From NCBI GenBank assembly GCA_028023455.1, contig JAQFVV010012405.1, positions 9,751,923 through 9,815,922 of the forward strand: 64,000 nucleotides of DNA. The letters are read 5' to 3'. This DNA comes from Epiperipatus broadwayi. Lineage: Eukaryota; Onychophora; Udeonychophora; Euonychophora; Peripatidae. Below the pieces are notes generated by a model, which was not told where the DNA came from, did no database searches, and worked only from the letters and a program-made list of their open reading frames with translations. Within the stretch, counting starts at the first letter, position 1. Every line of letters begins with the position of its first letter. Positions 36,443 to 46,640 of the stretch are shown in pieces. The position numbers were made by a program, and so were the translations under genes.

Positions 36443-37199
36443 TATGTGTTTACATATATACAACACTGTTACTTCATTGAAAAATAGTAGCTAAGTTTAT
36501 TACCATACCTTTATAGATTCTTTTTTACCCTCTCTTTCACAGTATTTTTTAGGTTTTAGAAGTCACTTGGAATTTATTCCAAAGTTACAATTATACGTAT
36601 TTGTAAATAATATAAACTACTTCTAATATCTATATTTTCTAGCCAATTATAGACTATAGGGTTGTTATAAGACAATTATTAAAGGTGTAAAAAAAAAATA
36701 GAAATGAGACAAAATATTGTGTCATATAATGAAATAGAATTAAGATTTCAGTATAAGAAACTCAAATTTGGTGCTAAGTAGGAAATCATATAGAAATTAC
36801 AGTAATAAAATTAGAAAATAAATAATAAAAGTATGGAATAGTTGGCTAGAAAACTTAAAAGTTATTAGAAGCATTTTGTAATAATTATAGTTTCTAATTT
36901 AATGTTGTGCATTTAATTATATATAAATTAATTTTAATCTATATTATGACTAAGTGCTTTATAAGTAAAAAAACAACAACAAAGCAAACAGATTAAAATT
37001 AATATCAACTGAACATGTAATTACATCAAAAATATACTTCTAAATGCTATGTTTTATGTATCTCTTGGAACTTTGTGATTTTGGATTTACATTTCTTTAT
37101 ATATATAATTAAATAAAAAAGAAAACTATATTCTATGTAAAAAAAATAAGATAATAAAGACATATTTTAAAAGTGTCTTTTTAATCGAAGAAAAAATGT
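36443..37199. other. No gene recognised
   Basis: AT-rich, no supported feature. Confidence 0.4.
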
Positions 37200-37278
37200 A
37201 TTTTTTTTTTTTCATATGTCATAGCATCCAACTACTTGCAAGGCGGCTGCGATGACCTCTCGGCTAACAATTGTCTTT
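37200..37278 (-). mobile_element. tRNA-like short SINE (family T), internally deleted
   Basis: Minus strand: GTTAGCCGAGAGGTCATCGC, then GCCGCCTTGCAAGTAGTTGG, then directly GATGCTATGACATATG and an A run. Compared with 24,150-24,257 it lacks the segment carrying the B-box, so it should have no Pol III promoter. Confidence 0.65.
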
Positions 37279-39270
37279 ACGTAATATATATTATTTTTAA
37301 AGGCCAACTATTACAAAAGAAAAATCTATTTTTTTTCTATGTCATATATTTTGTTAGTAAATGACAATGAACATTTTAAAATAATATAAATATTTAAATG
37401 GTTTTTTTAATTTGTAGGAGCCATTTTTGATTTTAATTTTGTTGTATTAAACTAATGTAAAACTACATCAAATCAGTTTACGATATTTTCATAAGTTAAA
37501 TAAATGTAATATTTTGGGTTTATAAACTTTTTTTTATAAAATAAAAGATAAACAAAATTATTATTATTAATAAAATTATTAATTAATATTGTAAAGTGTT
37601 TTGTATTTTTTTTTAGTAGAGAAAACGCCACTTGTCGAAATTAAGCATTTCGGAGTTTTAAAATTTGCTTTTCCTCAATTTTTGATTTTTAGTAAATCTG
37701 TATATTGTAATATTAATAATGCCCTACTGTGAAGTGGCCTTGTGTTGATTGAGCAAAGAAACTGGCAAAAAAATACAATAATAGTATCAGAGTGAATGAT
37801 TTATCTAAGATGTGAGTTGAATTCACAATATGGATTGAAATGTAAAGTAAATTAATAATAAGGTATTTTCAACTTACAGTTTGATTGTATTTATAACATT
37901 TTCTTGTTCCTGCTTTTTTTTTTTAATTTAAAAGGAAAACAAAATGTAAGTAGTATTCAGAAAGTATAGTGTGTTATAGTTTTATTTTGTATAAATATTT
38001 TTATTAAAAATTTATGTTGATATGAAACTTGTGTTGCAGTTTGATTATCATTATTTTTCAATACAAAAGTAAATCAAATAACTGAAACACAGGATTATTA
38101 TATACCTGTGTCTATATATGTAATATATAGGGTATTTAACAAATTATAAAATTTCAAATTGTGTCTTTGCAATGACTGATAATTCATAAATACGGAGAAA
38201 ATATTTTTAGTCTAATAAGGCTTTTAGAATTTTTTCATCCCTATTTATTTTCTAGTTAAAACATACAAATACACTTTTATCACCTAATAATTGTAGAATG
38301 AACTGGAATTTTTTTTTATTTTTTTTTTTTAAAAAAAAAAGAAAGCTTATACATAAATTTTGTTGCAAGAAAAAATTCCTGTATTTCATTTATTTTTATG
38401 ATAAATGAATACTTGATCTACCAAAATATATTTAATGTCAATATTATGCTTAATTACTACAAAAATGTGAAATTCTAAAATCAGACATGTATATGTAAAA
38501 TATACGCTATCAATTTTCATGCTTATATAAATCAGTAAAATATTAATCTGTTCTCCAAACCTTTTAGATGCTTAATTTTAATATGTTTCACTCATTGCTT
38601 TTATTTATGGTCTATTTCAATACAGTGATAACTCTAGTTCAGTGGCCCAATAAAATTTTTTAAGCTACTCAGTGCAACTCCCAAAAATAATATTAGTTTT
38701 CATAGCACTTTTCCCTAAACTTTTATATTGATAATATATTGTTATAGTGTACCAATATCAGAATATTTTCTCTTGTAAATGCTTTAAAAATAAATAAAAA
38801 CAGATAATTTGAAACTTAAATTTTTTCATTTCTAAATGAATTTAAGTGGATTTTATCATATTTGACTAATAAAATATACTTTAACATTTATGTCTCTTGA
38901 GCACTCTGAAATATTCAAAAGCATTAAATGTGATCCTTGTTATAAAAGAATTTGCCATCCTCTGGTCTATTTAAAGATATTAGACCAAGAACATATATTA
39001 ATGGTGGATCTTTTTACTGCTCAATTGGTTTATTTAAATATAAGTGCTGTGGTTGCGTAATTTACATATAATAACCAATAAGTTATTGGCACTTATGATT
39101 TCATATTTATAATGTATAATTTGAAATGATATTAACTCTTAATTCCCATTAGAATATTAGTAAAAAATCATCCAAACTCACCACAACACAAAACATCTTC
39201 AAAATGATGTTTTTATTTAAATCTCATATGATCAATTTGATATTAAATATTTTCTAATTAATAATTTTAA
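37279..39270. other. No gene recognised
   Basis: AT-rich, with a T/A homopolymer junction at 38,311-38,341. No supported gene. Confidence 0.4.
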
Positions 39271-39274
39271 TTAG

Positions 39275-39470
39275 TTTTTTTAAACATTTTGAATGTTAGC
39301 TAAGTAAAGTAATTTGTTAATTGTATCTAAGCACACTTTCGGCTGGTGAAGCCATGAATACTTATCAGCCTAATGGCTTCACCAGCCTAAAGCATGCTCA
39401 GGTACAGATAACAATTAACATATGGAATAAACCTTTACTTAGCTAATGTTCAAAACATTTAAGCAAACTA
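39275..39470. repeat. Palindromic element
   Basis: Arms of about 85 bp: TGAATGTTAGCTAAGTAAAG pairs with CTTTACTTAGCTAATGTTCA, and GGCTGGTGAAGCCAT with ATGGCTTCACCAGCC around the centre at about 39,365. Confidence 0.8.
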
Positions 39471-39799
39471 ATTACAAATAGGATAAGGAAAATGAGAATT
39501 ACCTAAATTAATGATTTTGTAAATTAATATGATAATATGTAGAAGTTTAGAAAATTCTCTGTCATACAAAGAATTAATATCACTTTAAATAATTACATAC
39601 TTATGGCATTGTTAAATTATTTGTTTATATAAAATGGGCACACGTGTTCATTTATCACTTAGAATTCCATTATTTCATAGTTATTCACTAGTTTAAAAAG
39701 TTTTAGACCATTCTATCCTTCTATATACTTATTTCATTAAAAATATATTCATTAAGTGGGTTAGAGAAATAAATCTGATCCTCCACACAGGTGTAATTA

Positions 39800-39935
39800 T
39801 ATATATAAGGGATTTGAAAACTTTCAAGCTCCCTTCAGCTATCACCTCTATCTCATACAACCAATGAAATAAAGGAGATGGCTGAAGGAAGCTTGAAAGT
39901 CTGTGTTCAAATCCCCTATATTATATCTAGACTCC
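39800..39935. mobile_element. Palindrome built from the tRNA-like part of family B
   Basis: Both arms contain the GAAGGAAGCTTGAAAGT and TTCAAATCCC blocks seen in the tRNA-like segment at 6,537-6,580, in opposite orientation around about 39,862. Each arm therefore carries a B-box-like sequence. Confidence 0.75.
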
Positions 39936-40074
39936 AGGTATAAAAAATATACTTGTATTTAAAATTACAAAGAAGTCAAGTCATAATTCACATAACCTAA
40001 TTTATCAAGTTTGTATTACAAATGTTATATAATGAGTTTGAAAATAGCTCTTAACAAGCTTTTCAGAATATCTC

Positions 40075-40116
40075 AACCACAGACCAATTTCTGCTATTGG
40101 CTTTCTCAGTGAGATG
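40075..40116 (-). ncRNA. Hammerhead-like motif (family A, left arm)
   Basis: Minus strand: AUCUCA, CUGAGAA (CUGAGGA with one change), GC/GC stem II, GAAA, UUGGUC, UGUGGU. Stem I pairs at five of six positions, one of them G-U. Confidence 0.5.
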
Positions 40117-40264
40117 CTAGGATATTCAAGCATTAAGTTAAATATCTGGATTGAAAGATATATGGATGTCTGAAAATTGTAGATTTTTTATTTAATAGTT
40201 ATTAATTAGATTTAAAGTGCTGGGCTTAGCCTGATATTTTAAATCTAATCTTGAATATCCTAGC

Positions 40265-40304
40265 ACCTCACCGAGGAATCCAATAGCAGAAACTGGTCTG
40301 AGGT
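40265..40304 (+). ncRNA. Hammerhead-like motif (family A, right arm)
   Basis: ACCUCA (40,265-40,270) pairs perfectly with UGAGGU (40,299-40,304). The core box CCGAGGA (40,271-40,277) is one change from CUGAGGA. GAAA is at 40,289-40,292 and CUGGUC follows. The two arms carry different core changes, so an unbroken ancestor can be inferred. Confidence 0.55.
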
Positions 40305-40362
40305 TGGGGATATTCTGAAAAGTTTGTTAAGAGATATTTGCAAGCTTGTTTTATAACATTTG

Positions 40363-40365
<3 letters not shown>

Positions 40366-40398
<33 letters not shown>

Positions 40399-40402
40399 GC
40401 AA

Positions 40403-40442
<40 letters not shown>
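40366..40442. repeat. AT dinucleotide microsatellite, palindromic
   Basis: TTTGCATTTAT, (AT)n, ATAAATGCAAA, then (AT)n again. The flanks form a small palindrome. Confidence 0.9.
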
Positions 40443-40446
<4 letters not shown>

Positions 40447-40471
40447 TTAATATTTTTAATGATTAATATAA

Positions 40472-40679
40472 ATGTAAATTAATTAGTAAATGGGGTAACC
40501 ATTGTATATACGAAGTTAAAACCACAACGAAGGTGTATTTGTGTTCAGCAATCAATAAAAGCAGTTTTACAGGCTAAATGAAAACAATAACAAACCTGTC
40601 TATGCTACACTATGATGCACCTTGACTGTGGATTTAGCCTCCTATATATAATGGTTATCCCATTTACAAATTAATTTGC

Positions 40680-40722
<43 letters not shown>
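40472..40722. repeat. Fold-back element and adjoining AT microsatellite
   Basis: AAATTAATTAGTAAATGGGG (40,476) pairs with CCCATTTACAAATTAATTT (40,657), and GGTAACCATTGTATATA with TATATAATGGTTATC. Inner segments (ACCACAACGAAGGTG / CACCTTGACTGTGG) also pair. (AT)n follows at 40,683-40,722. Confidence 0.7.
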
Positions 40723-40725
<3 letters not shown>

Positions 40726-41094
40726 CTTTTTTAAATTTATTTTTGTTACTATGTTAACTGAGTGTCTCCACTGTCTAATGGATTAGAACATTAGTTTATG
40801 TTATTGTGCAGACTTTAAATTTATTTGTAATTAAACTTATACATCTTATGTTTAAGTTCTCAAATTAACACCAATTCATTTCATTCAAGTTATTTATTTA
40901 TATCAATATACCTTATAGGATGGTGATTATCACACAGCCAATAATTAATTGTTGTGACACAAAATATTTAGCATTGGCACATTATGGTCACTAGCAATAC
41001 AGATGTCCACTACTAAGATAAGCATTACTCTCAAAATAGACACAATTTTTAGGTATGTTAAAACAATTTATGAAAGAGTATCACCCTAGTGTGT
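40723..41094. other. No gene recognised
   Basis: AT-rich, no supported feature. Confidence 0.4.
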
Positions 41095-41139
41095 GTATAT
41101 ATGACATTTTGTGGGTTCATCCATGTTAAAAAATTTAAA

Positions 41140-41196
41140 AATAGATATACCGACGTTTCGATTTGATCACAGAAGTCATCCATTGGGTGATAAATA
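41140..41196 (-). ncRNA. Hammerhead-like motif in PLE-2 left arm
   Basis: Minus strand: a degenerate first box (UGGAUGA-like), stem II around GACUUCUGUGAUCAAAUC, then GAAA and the palindrome ACGU with C and GGUAUAUC. GAAACGUC is common in Penelope terminal repeats. The first box is off-consensus. Confidence 0.45.
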
Positions 41197-41285
41197 GTAG
41201 AAAGACGGTTGTAGAGGCACTACAATCACCAATTTGAAAAAAAAAATGTTAAAGTTCCACCAATAGCAAAAATGTTAAATTAAGA

Positions 41286-41905
41286 ATGTTTTTTTTAAAA
41301 AAATTTCAAATAGGAGGAAGCTTGCATGTATCATTTCGCTTATTGATACAATCTGGCCTTTTAAGTATCTCAATGGCTTCTCTAATTTCAAGCCCAAAAT
41401 CGACAAATAGGAAACAAAAAGATGATAAATCAGCTATTAGAATTTGTGTTCCATATGTAAAAGAAACTACAGACAGTATTGGACTATATTAAAATGCTAT
41501 AATATAGATATAGCATTTTCTACTCATCAAAAGATCAGCAATATAATAACCAAGCCCAAGGATTCAATCCCTCTTGAATCTCATGGTGTTTATCAAATCT
41601 CATGTGAAAATTGTAAAACTTTTTACATAGGTATGAGTAATCATCACATCAGTATTAGGAGAGATGAGCATGCTAATGCAGTTAAACAACACTCATCATT
41701 ATCAGCACTCTCACTCCATACTATAGATTCAGGTCATAAAATTGATTTTTCTAGTACCAGGATCATATCCAGATGTAATAATCTCTACCAGTGCAAAATT
41801 AGATAAGCCATTGAGATACTTAAAAGGCCAGATTGTATCAATAAGCAAGATGATACTTGCAAACTTCCTTCTATTTGGAAAGATTTTTTAAAAAACATTC
41901 TTAAT
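41286..41905 (+). pseudogene. Penelope-like GIY-YIG endonuclease, frameshifted
   Basis: The first part (about 41,286-41,480) gives CVPYVKETTDS, the linker block before the nuclease. The frame then shifts and continues as ILKCYNIDIAF and KPKDSIP, then GVYQISC, TFYIG, R and H in IRRDEHA, SALSLH and GHKIDF. After CKIR a stop (TAA at 41,805-41,807) replaces the expected acidic residue, and AIEILKRPDCIN follows in the same frame, then LPSIWKDF. The order and blocks are typical of Penelope nucleases. At least one frameshift and one stop make it non-functional. It is only distantly related to the PLE-1 protein. Confidence 0.75.
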
Positions 41906-41979
41906 TTAACATTTTTGCTATTACTTTAACACTTTTTTTTTTTCAAATCAGTGATTGTAGTGCTTCTACAACTGTCTTT

Positions 41980-42036
41980 CTATATTGTATCATCCAGTGT
42001 ATGACTTGTGTGATCAAGTCAAAATGTTGGTATATC
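41980..42036 (+). ncRNA. Hammerhead-like motif in PLE-2 right arm
   Basis: GACUUG/CAAGUC is a perfect six-pair stem II with a UGUGAU loop. AAAA and AUGUU replace GAAA and ACGUC, changes explained by CpG decay. Inactive by inspection. Confidence 0.45.
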
Positions 42037-42159
42037 AATATTTAAATTTTTTAACACAGGTGAACCTGCAAAATATGTTTTTTATATATACAACCTGTCA
42101 AAATCTTCGTATCAACATATATATATATATATATGGAAATTTTGAATATGTGAAGTTAT

Positions 42160-42281
42160 CCATTTAAATCAACTTAATTAGAAAGCACATAAGGTAGAAC
42201 AATTGCCCCAGGGCCTGCCACTATTGGCCTGGGGCAGTTGGTCTAGGTTAAGTGCTTTCTAATTAAGTTGATTTAAATAGA
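42160..42281. repeat. Palindromic element
   Basis: ATTTAAATCAACTTAATTAG and GAAAGCAC have inverted partners at 42,252-42,280. GCCCCAGG / CCTGGGGC close the hairpin around a nine-base loop near 42,222. Confidence 0.85.
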
Positions 42282-42454
42282 TCTCTAAACATGAAACTCA
42301 ATTGATTTTAAATAGTAAATACTGTTAGTAAATAATACACATTCCCACCTCAATACTTTAAAATATTATAGAAACCTGATTTCATTTTCTTATTACAATA
42401 TTGTCAAGTTTTGTGTATTATTATTGTAACAACATTTATTATTTAGAAATGATT

Positions 42455-42457
42455 GTG

Positions 42458-42501
<44 letters not shown>

Positions 42502-42560
42502 GTAGTGTTCATATATATGTTATATATATATATATATATATATATATAATGAACACTACT
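42455..42560. repeat. Palindromic AT-rich block
   Basis: (AT)n, then AGTAGTGTTCAT, then (AT)n, then ATGAACACTACT. The two GTGTTCAT blocks are inverted, so the whole block can extrude as a cruciform. Confidence 0.8.
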
Positions 42561-44709
42561 CCAAAGAGGCAATGAGAATATTCTTGTTAGATGAAAGCAA
42601 ATATATCTGTGGAATATAAATATGATTAAATAAAGTTTAACTGTTGATCAAAAATGCCATAGTTTTGTTAAGTGAAGAATTTTATGCAACTATCCAAATA
42701 TTATATGATTAATAATTTTAATGAAGAAGGGAAAACATTGGTTAAAATAATTGATTCATTAAAATTATATACACAAGTTAATGAAACAATGCAAAAAGGT
42801 AATATGATTATTTTCTTCATATTAAATTTATCACACTGACAATATATTATCAATCATAACAGCTTTTAAACTTCTTTTATCATAAAGTAAAAATCTTCCT
42901 CTTCATTTAGATGTATTTTAACTTAATTTTCTTAATACAGTTGTTGGGAACAGTAATCGAGTCCTAAATATCTGCAATTTTAAAAGCTTACCTATGATTG
43001 GTAGAATCAAGGATGATCTATCAATATAAATGATCTGCCAATTAAATCTCATCTAGGAGGTTATTAGTAATAAAGAAAATTTATTAACTTATCTTCAAGT
43101 TGTACACAGATGTCATTTAGTACCTTCATCACATGTGCGTGAATTATGCATCTGTACAGCACAACTTTACATTTATTATTTACATCTTTCTGCATCTTTT
43201 ATTTTTTTTATAATATTGAGTATAATCTTGAGTATAACCAAATATTTCTGATGTCTCAGTTCATAATATATGAATATTTTTTTTGTTTATAACAAAGATA
43301 TCTACTATGTGAAATTCTTTATTACCAAAACGTTACCAGAAAATTATTTAATGTAGATGAATAATTCAAGTTCCTCACATACATACCACAATGTTTTTTC
43401 ATCTCGGTAAAACTGCATTTCATTATTTATTATCTCTAATAAAATAAATAGCAATCACAATGAAATATATCATATAGCCACATGATGACTGACACAATTC
43501 TCATGAGTATTTATTTATATATTCTCTTGGCATTTTATCTTACCTCTGAAATATGTAATGTGGATATTGGACTAATAATCTATACATTGTGCAAGTATAT
43601 GCATTCCTAAAAAATTTACCTGACATCTAAGACATCAAATATTTCACCCACCAAACAAAAACTCTTATAAATAACAAATATATTTGCATATTGTAAAAGA
43701 GGAACCAATTTTTATTTCTACAAGAAAGACAATAACCTATCAGTATCAACAATGTTACAAAATATTGCCTCTCAAAAGGAAACAAATTAAATGTGGAATT
43801 TTCATTTATGATAATGCACATTATACGAAATAAGTATAAATATTAGTGAGGAGATTTATCGTGGCACTAACTTTACAACTTCATCTGAAAATCCAAATAT
43901 CATGAACAATTGTAAGTTCATTTATCCAGATATGAATCAACAAGTATATGCATGTATACCATATTTTATATATAGTATTTGTTGAAGTGTACTGTTTCAT
44001 TAAACCCAAATAGTGGTAGACATATCACAAGTATCCATGAGAACATCCATATCACACAAAGTGAGAATAATTTTAACATACATTACAAAACTGAAACAGT
44101 AAATATAGAATGAGAAATGTATATGTAATCATTAATGGCTGCATTCCAGAAATATATATAATTGGTCAAATTATTAAAATTTATTATTACACTTTTTATT
44201 ATTAGTTTCATTATATTACAAGTATCTACCAGAGAAAAATTTCTAGATCATCCTCTCTCACTATATTTGTATTTCATGGTAAAACATTGATCAGGTAAGC
44301 TAGAAGTTTAAAATAATTTGTTCTCCATACCAGCATTGATAGTTAAATGTAATACATCATACGTATGACCTATTTTGATTTTAAAGCCTAAATTTATTCA
44401 TATTTAAGTGTTTCTATTTCACAACTGTTAATTATTACACAAATATACATTACTTTTGGTGACCATAGTTCCATATGATTCTATCACAAATGAAAATTGT
44501 TTTCTCCCTTGTATAAAAGGCATATAGTGTTTTATTGATATGTTATACATAATGAGATGTGTATATATAAAATCAAACATTTTCACAGGTTACAGATATA
44601 AATGAAATATCCAGGTGCATCTATGTATAATTTATTAAACATATATATATAAACTGATGTTTTGACCAATGTTACCTAATCAATATCAATGTCAGTTTTA
44701 TATATATAT
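42561..44709. other. No gene recognised
   Basis: AT-rich, with no convincing open frame. Old, unrecognised repeats are possible. Confidence 0.4.
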
Positions 44710-46197
44710 TGTAACGTTTTTCTTATTACTAGGCCTCTATACGCCTCAAATTTATATTTGAGCGTGAGTTGATCAAGCTGTATCAAAAGAAAAAAGAAAG
44801 TTGTATTTCTATTCTCAACACAGCTATTTTTCCTGATCAACTTCGGCCTAGAACTATTACCGAGTACTATCGTGAGCAGAACCAGTTTTTAATTTCTACT
44901 TGAGGGCGCCAGAGTCGTTAGACCCACTGAGACTGCGTCAAACATATGGTAACTCGTAAACTAAACAGAAAAAATGCTTTTAAACAAATCGGTATTACCT
45001 CCTACCGTAACGAGAATTAATAGTTTTAAGATTATTGGTCTTAGATTTTAAGAATCGGTAATTTTACGGTAAACTAGAATTATCTTTTTTTGAGATTATT
45101 ATTGCTGGGCTTATTCAAACATATTGGCAAGGTAAATTACTTTTAAATCTTATTAAACTAATAATAACTTTAATACTAAAAAGAATAATAACCATTATTA
45201 ATAACGCACAATGAAAAAGGTTGATAAAAGTATAATCTCTTTTATTCTAACAAACTAAAATATTTATAAGTTAAATTACGAATTAACTAAACTGGAAAGT
45301 ACACACATGCTAATCCAGATAATGAATCGATTAACAAAAACAGTTAGATTAAATAATGAACGCAATTTAATAATGTTCCAAGATCTTGTATAAAATTCTT
45401 TATAAGAAAGTCCCTTGAATATGAAAAGTCTATATCAGGATGGTAGTCTAAGCCTAGATAAATAATTGTTTGCAAACTTTTAAGTCACTATCAGGAAAAT
45501 TTATTCTTAACTTACCGGTAAGTTCATGTAGGTTTATGGGATCCCAGATCATGAGAATTTCCATTGGTCTCTCCTGCCGGCGTCTTCCATTATTGTTCCG
45601 TTCTATAGCTGGAGAAAAGGCATGGTTGTAGTGATCCTTTTATTGCAAAAAGCGGTCTTCACAAGTCCCGTTTCCATGCTCGCGTGACAGCTTGGTACAG
45701 CAAGGGGCATACCTGTGTAGAAGTATATTTCTTGCCACAGGTTATGCTCATGGAAACCTCCAACTTTCAGAGACGTAACTAGAAGTAAAAGAGAAAACCC
45801 AGATTGAAGTTGTCATCTCCTTTTTATATTGCGCTCCATTTTTGGAACTTCTGCGCACTCTTTTGTCTTTTTATCAGCGTATAAGATAATAATCTTATAC
45901 ACTCTCTCTTAAATTTAAGTTACAAAGTTCTCTTTTTTTTTAGCATTATTCTTCCATCTTTAATTAGCTAAAATATTTTTCTTTTAGCTTATACTTTTGG
46001 AATTCTTTTAATTTATCTGGATTATTAATCTGTATGTCATTTATTCTTTCCAATTAGATAAAAAAAAAATAAGAATGACAATTTTAACCTTCATTGCACG
46101 TTTTAACAAAAATTATACTAATCAAAAAAAAATCTAAATTTACTTTTTTAGCTTTTACCAAATGCCAATATATTTGTAACGTATATAAATAAACGTT

Positions 46198-46200
<3 letters not shown>
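44710..46200. mobile_element. Probable solo LTR (about 1.49 kb)
   Basis: It starts TGTAACGTTTTTC and ends AAACGTTACA, so it has TG...CA ends with a short inverted repeat, and it sits inside an AT microsatellite, which hides the target duplication. Composition is richer in GC than its surroundings (for example 44,815-44,945 and 45,530-45,790). No frame longer than noise is found, so gag/pol are absent. The size is large for a solo LTR. A DNA transposon with very short inverted ends is the alternative. Confidence 0.5.

Positions 46201-46229
<29 letters not shown>
46201..46229. repeat. AT microsatellite
   Basis: (AT)n just right of the probable LTR; it matches the AT run on the left side. Confidence 0.85.
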
Positions 46230-46232
<3 letters not shown>

Positions 46233-46329
46233 TATACACAAATGTACTCAGATAATATTTCATTTATATATACATAGTAAAATAATAAATATGACAATGA
46301 TTAACTTTTATACACAGTTGTACAAGTTG

Positions 46330-46445
46330 CAGAAATATTGTCAGTTAATTACTTAACTCTATTCAATTGAAGAGGGTTAAGTAATTAACTTAAAGTACTT
46401 CTGTAAAAAAGAGGTAAGTAGTTAACTGAAAGTACTTCTGTGAAT
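46330..46445. repeat. Palindrome plus direct repeat
   Basis: CAGTTAATTACTTAACTCT and GGGTTAAGTAATTAACTT pair around CAATTG. GTTAACTGAAAGTACTTCTG repeats part of the right arm at 46,422-46,441. Confidence 0.7.
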
Positions 46446-46532
46446 TGTAAGACTGTGTATAATAGTTAATTGTAGTTATATTTTTTATTATTATTACAAT
46501 ATTCATTAAATTTGAATTATATACTTATATTG

Positions 46533-46640
46533 TAATGGAATGTAAAAGTAAGAGTAAATAATGTGACATATAAAAAGATGATAATCATCATCATTTCCAC
46601 TGAATAGTCATTAAAAATATAAAAGTAGTATGAGAATCAG
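46533..46640 (+). repeat. Dispersed repeat, family E, copy 1
   Basis: TTGTAATGGAATGTAAAAGT, AGAGTA, GATG-TAATCATCATCA and GAATA...AAAAGTAGTATGAGA blocks recur at 54,503-54,615. Confidence 0.5.

Larger units (their letters stand above)
40045..40345. mobile_element. Fold-back family A element with a hammerhead-like motif in each arm
   Basis: Left arm about 40,045-40,130 and right arm about 40,250-40,335 are inverted copies (CTTAACAAGCTTTTCAGAAT / ATTCTGAAAAGTTTGTTAAG). Each arm contains the family A hammerhead motif, on the minus strand in the left arm and on the plus strand in the right. About 120 bases of unrelated AT-rich sequence sit between. Confidence 0.75.
41095..42090 (+). mobile_element. 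PLE-2: decayed Penelope-like element with long inverted arms
   Basis: Left arm (about 41,095-41,332) and right arm (about 41,857-42,090) are inverted copies, clearly more diverged than those of PLE-1. As in PLE-1, the arms include the end of the reading frame plus the 3' noncoding part, and the RT half is missing. The right arm shows C-to-T and G-to-A changes at three CpG sites that are intact in the left arm (41,146-41,160). Confidence 0.75.
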
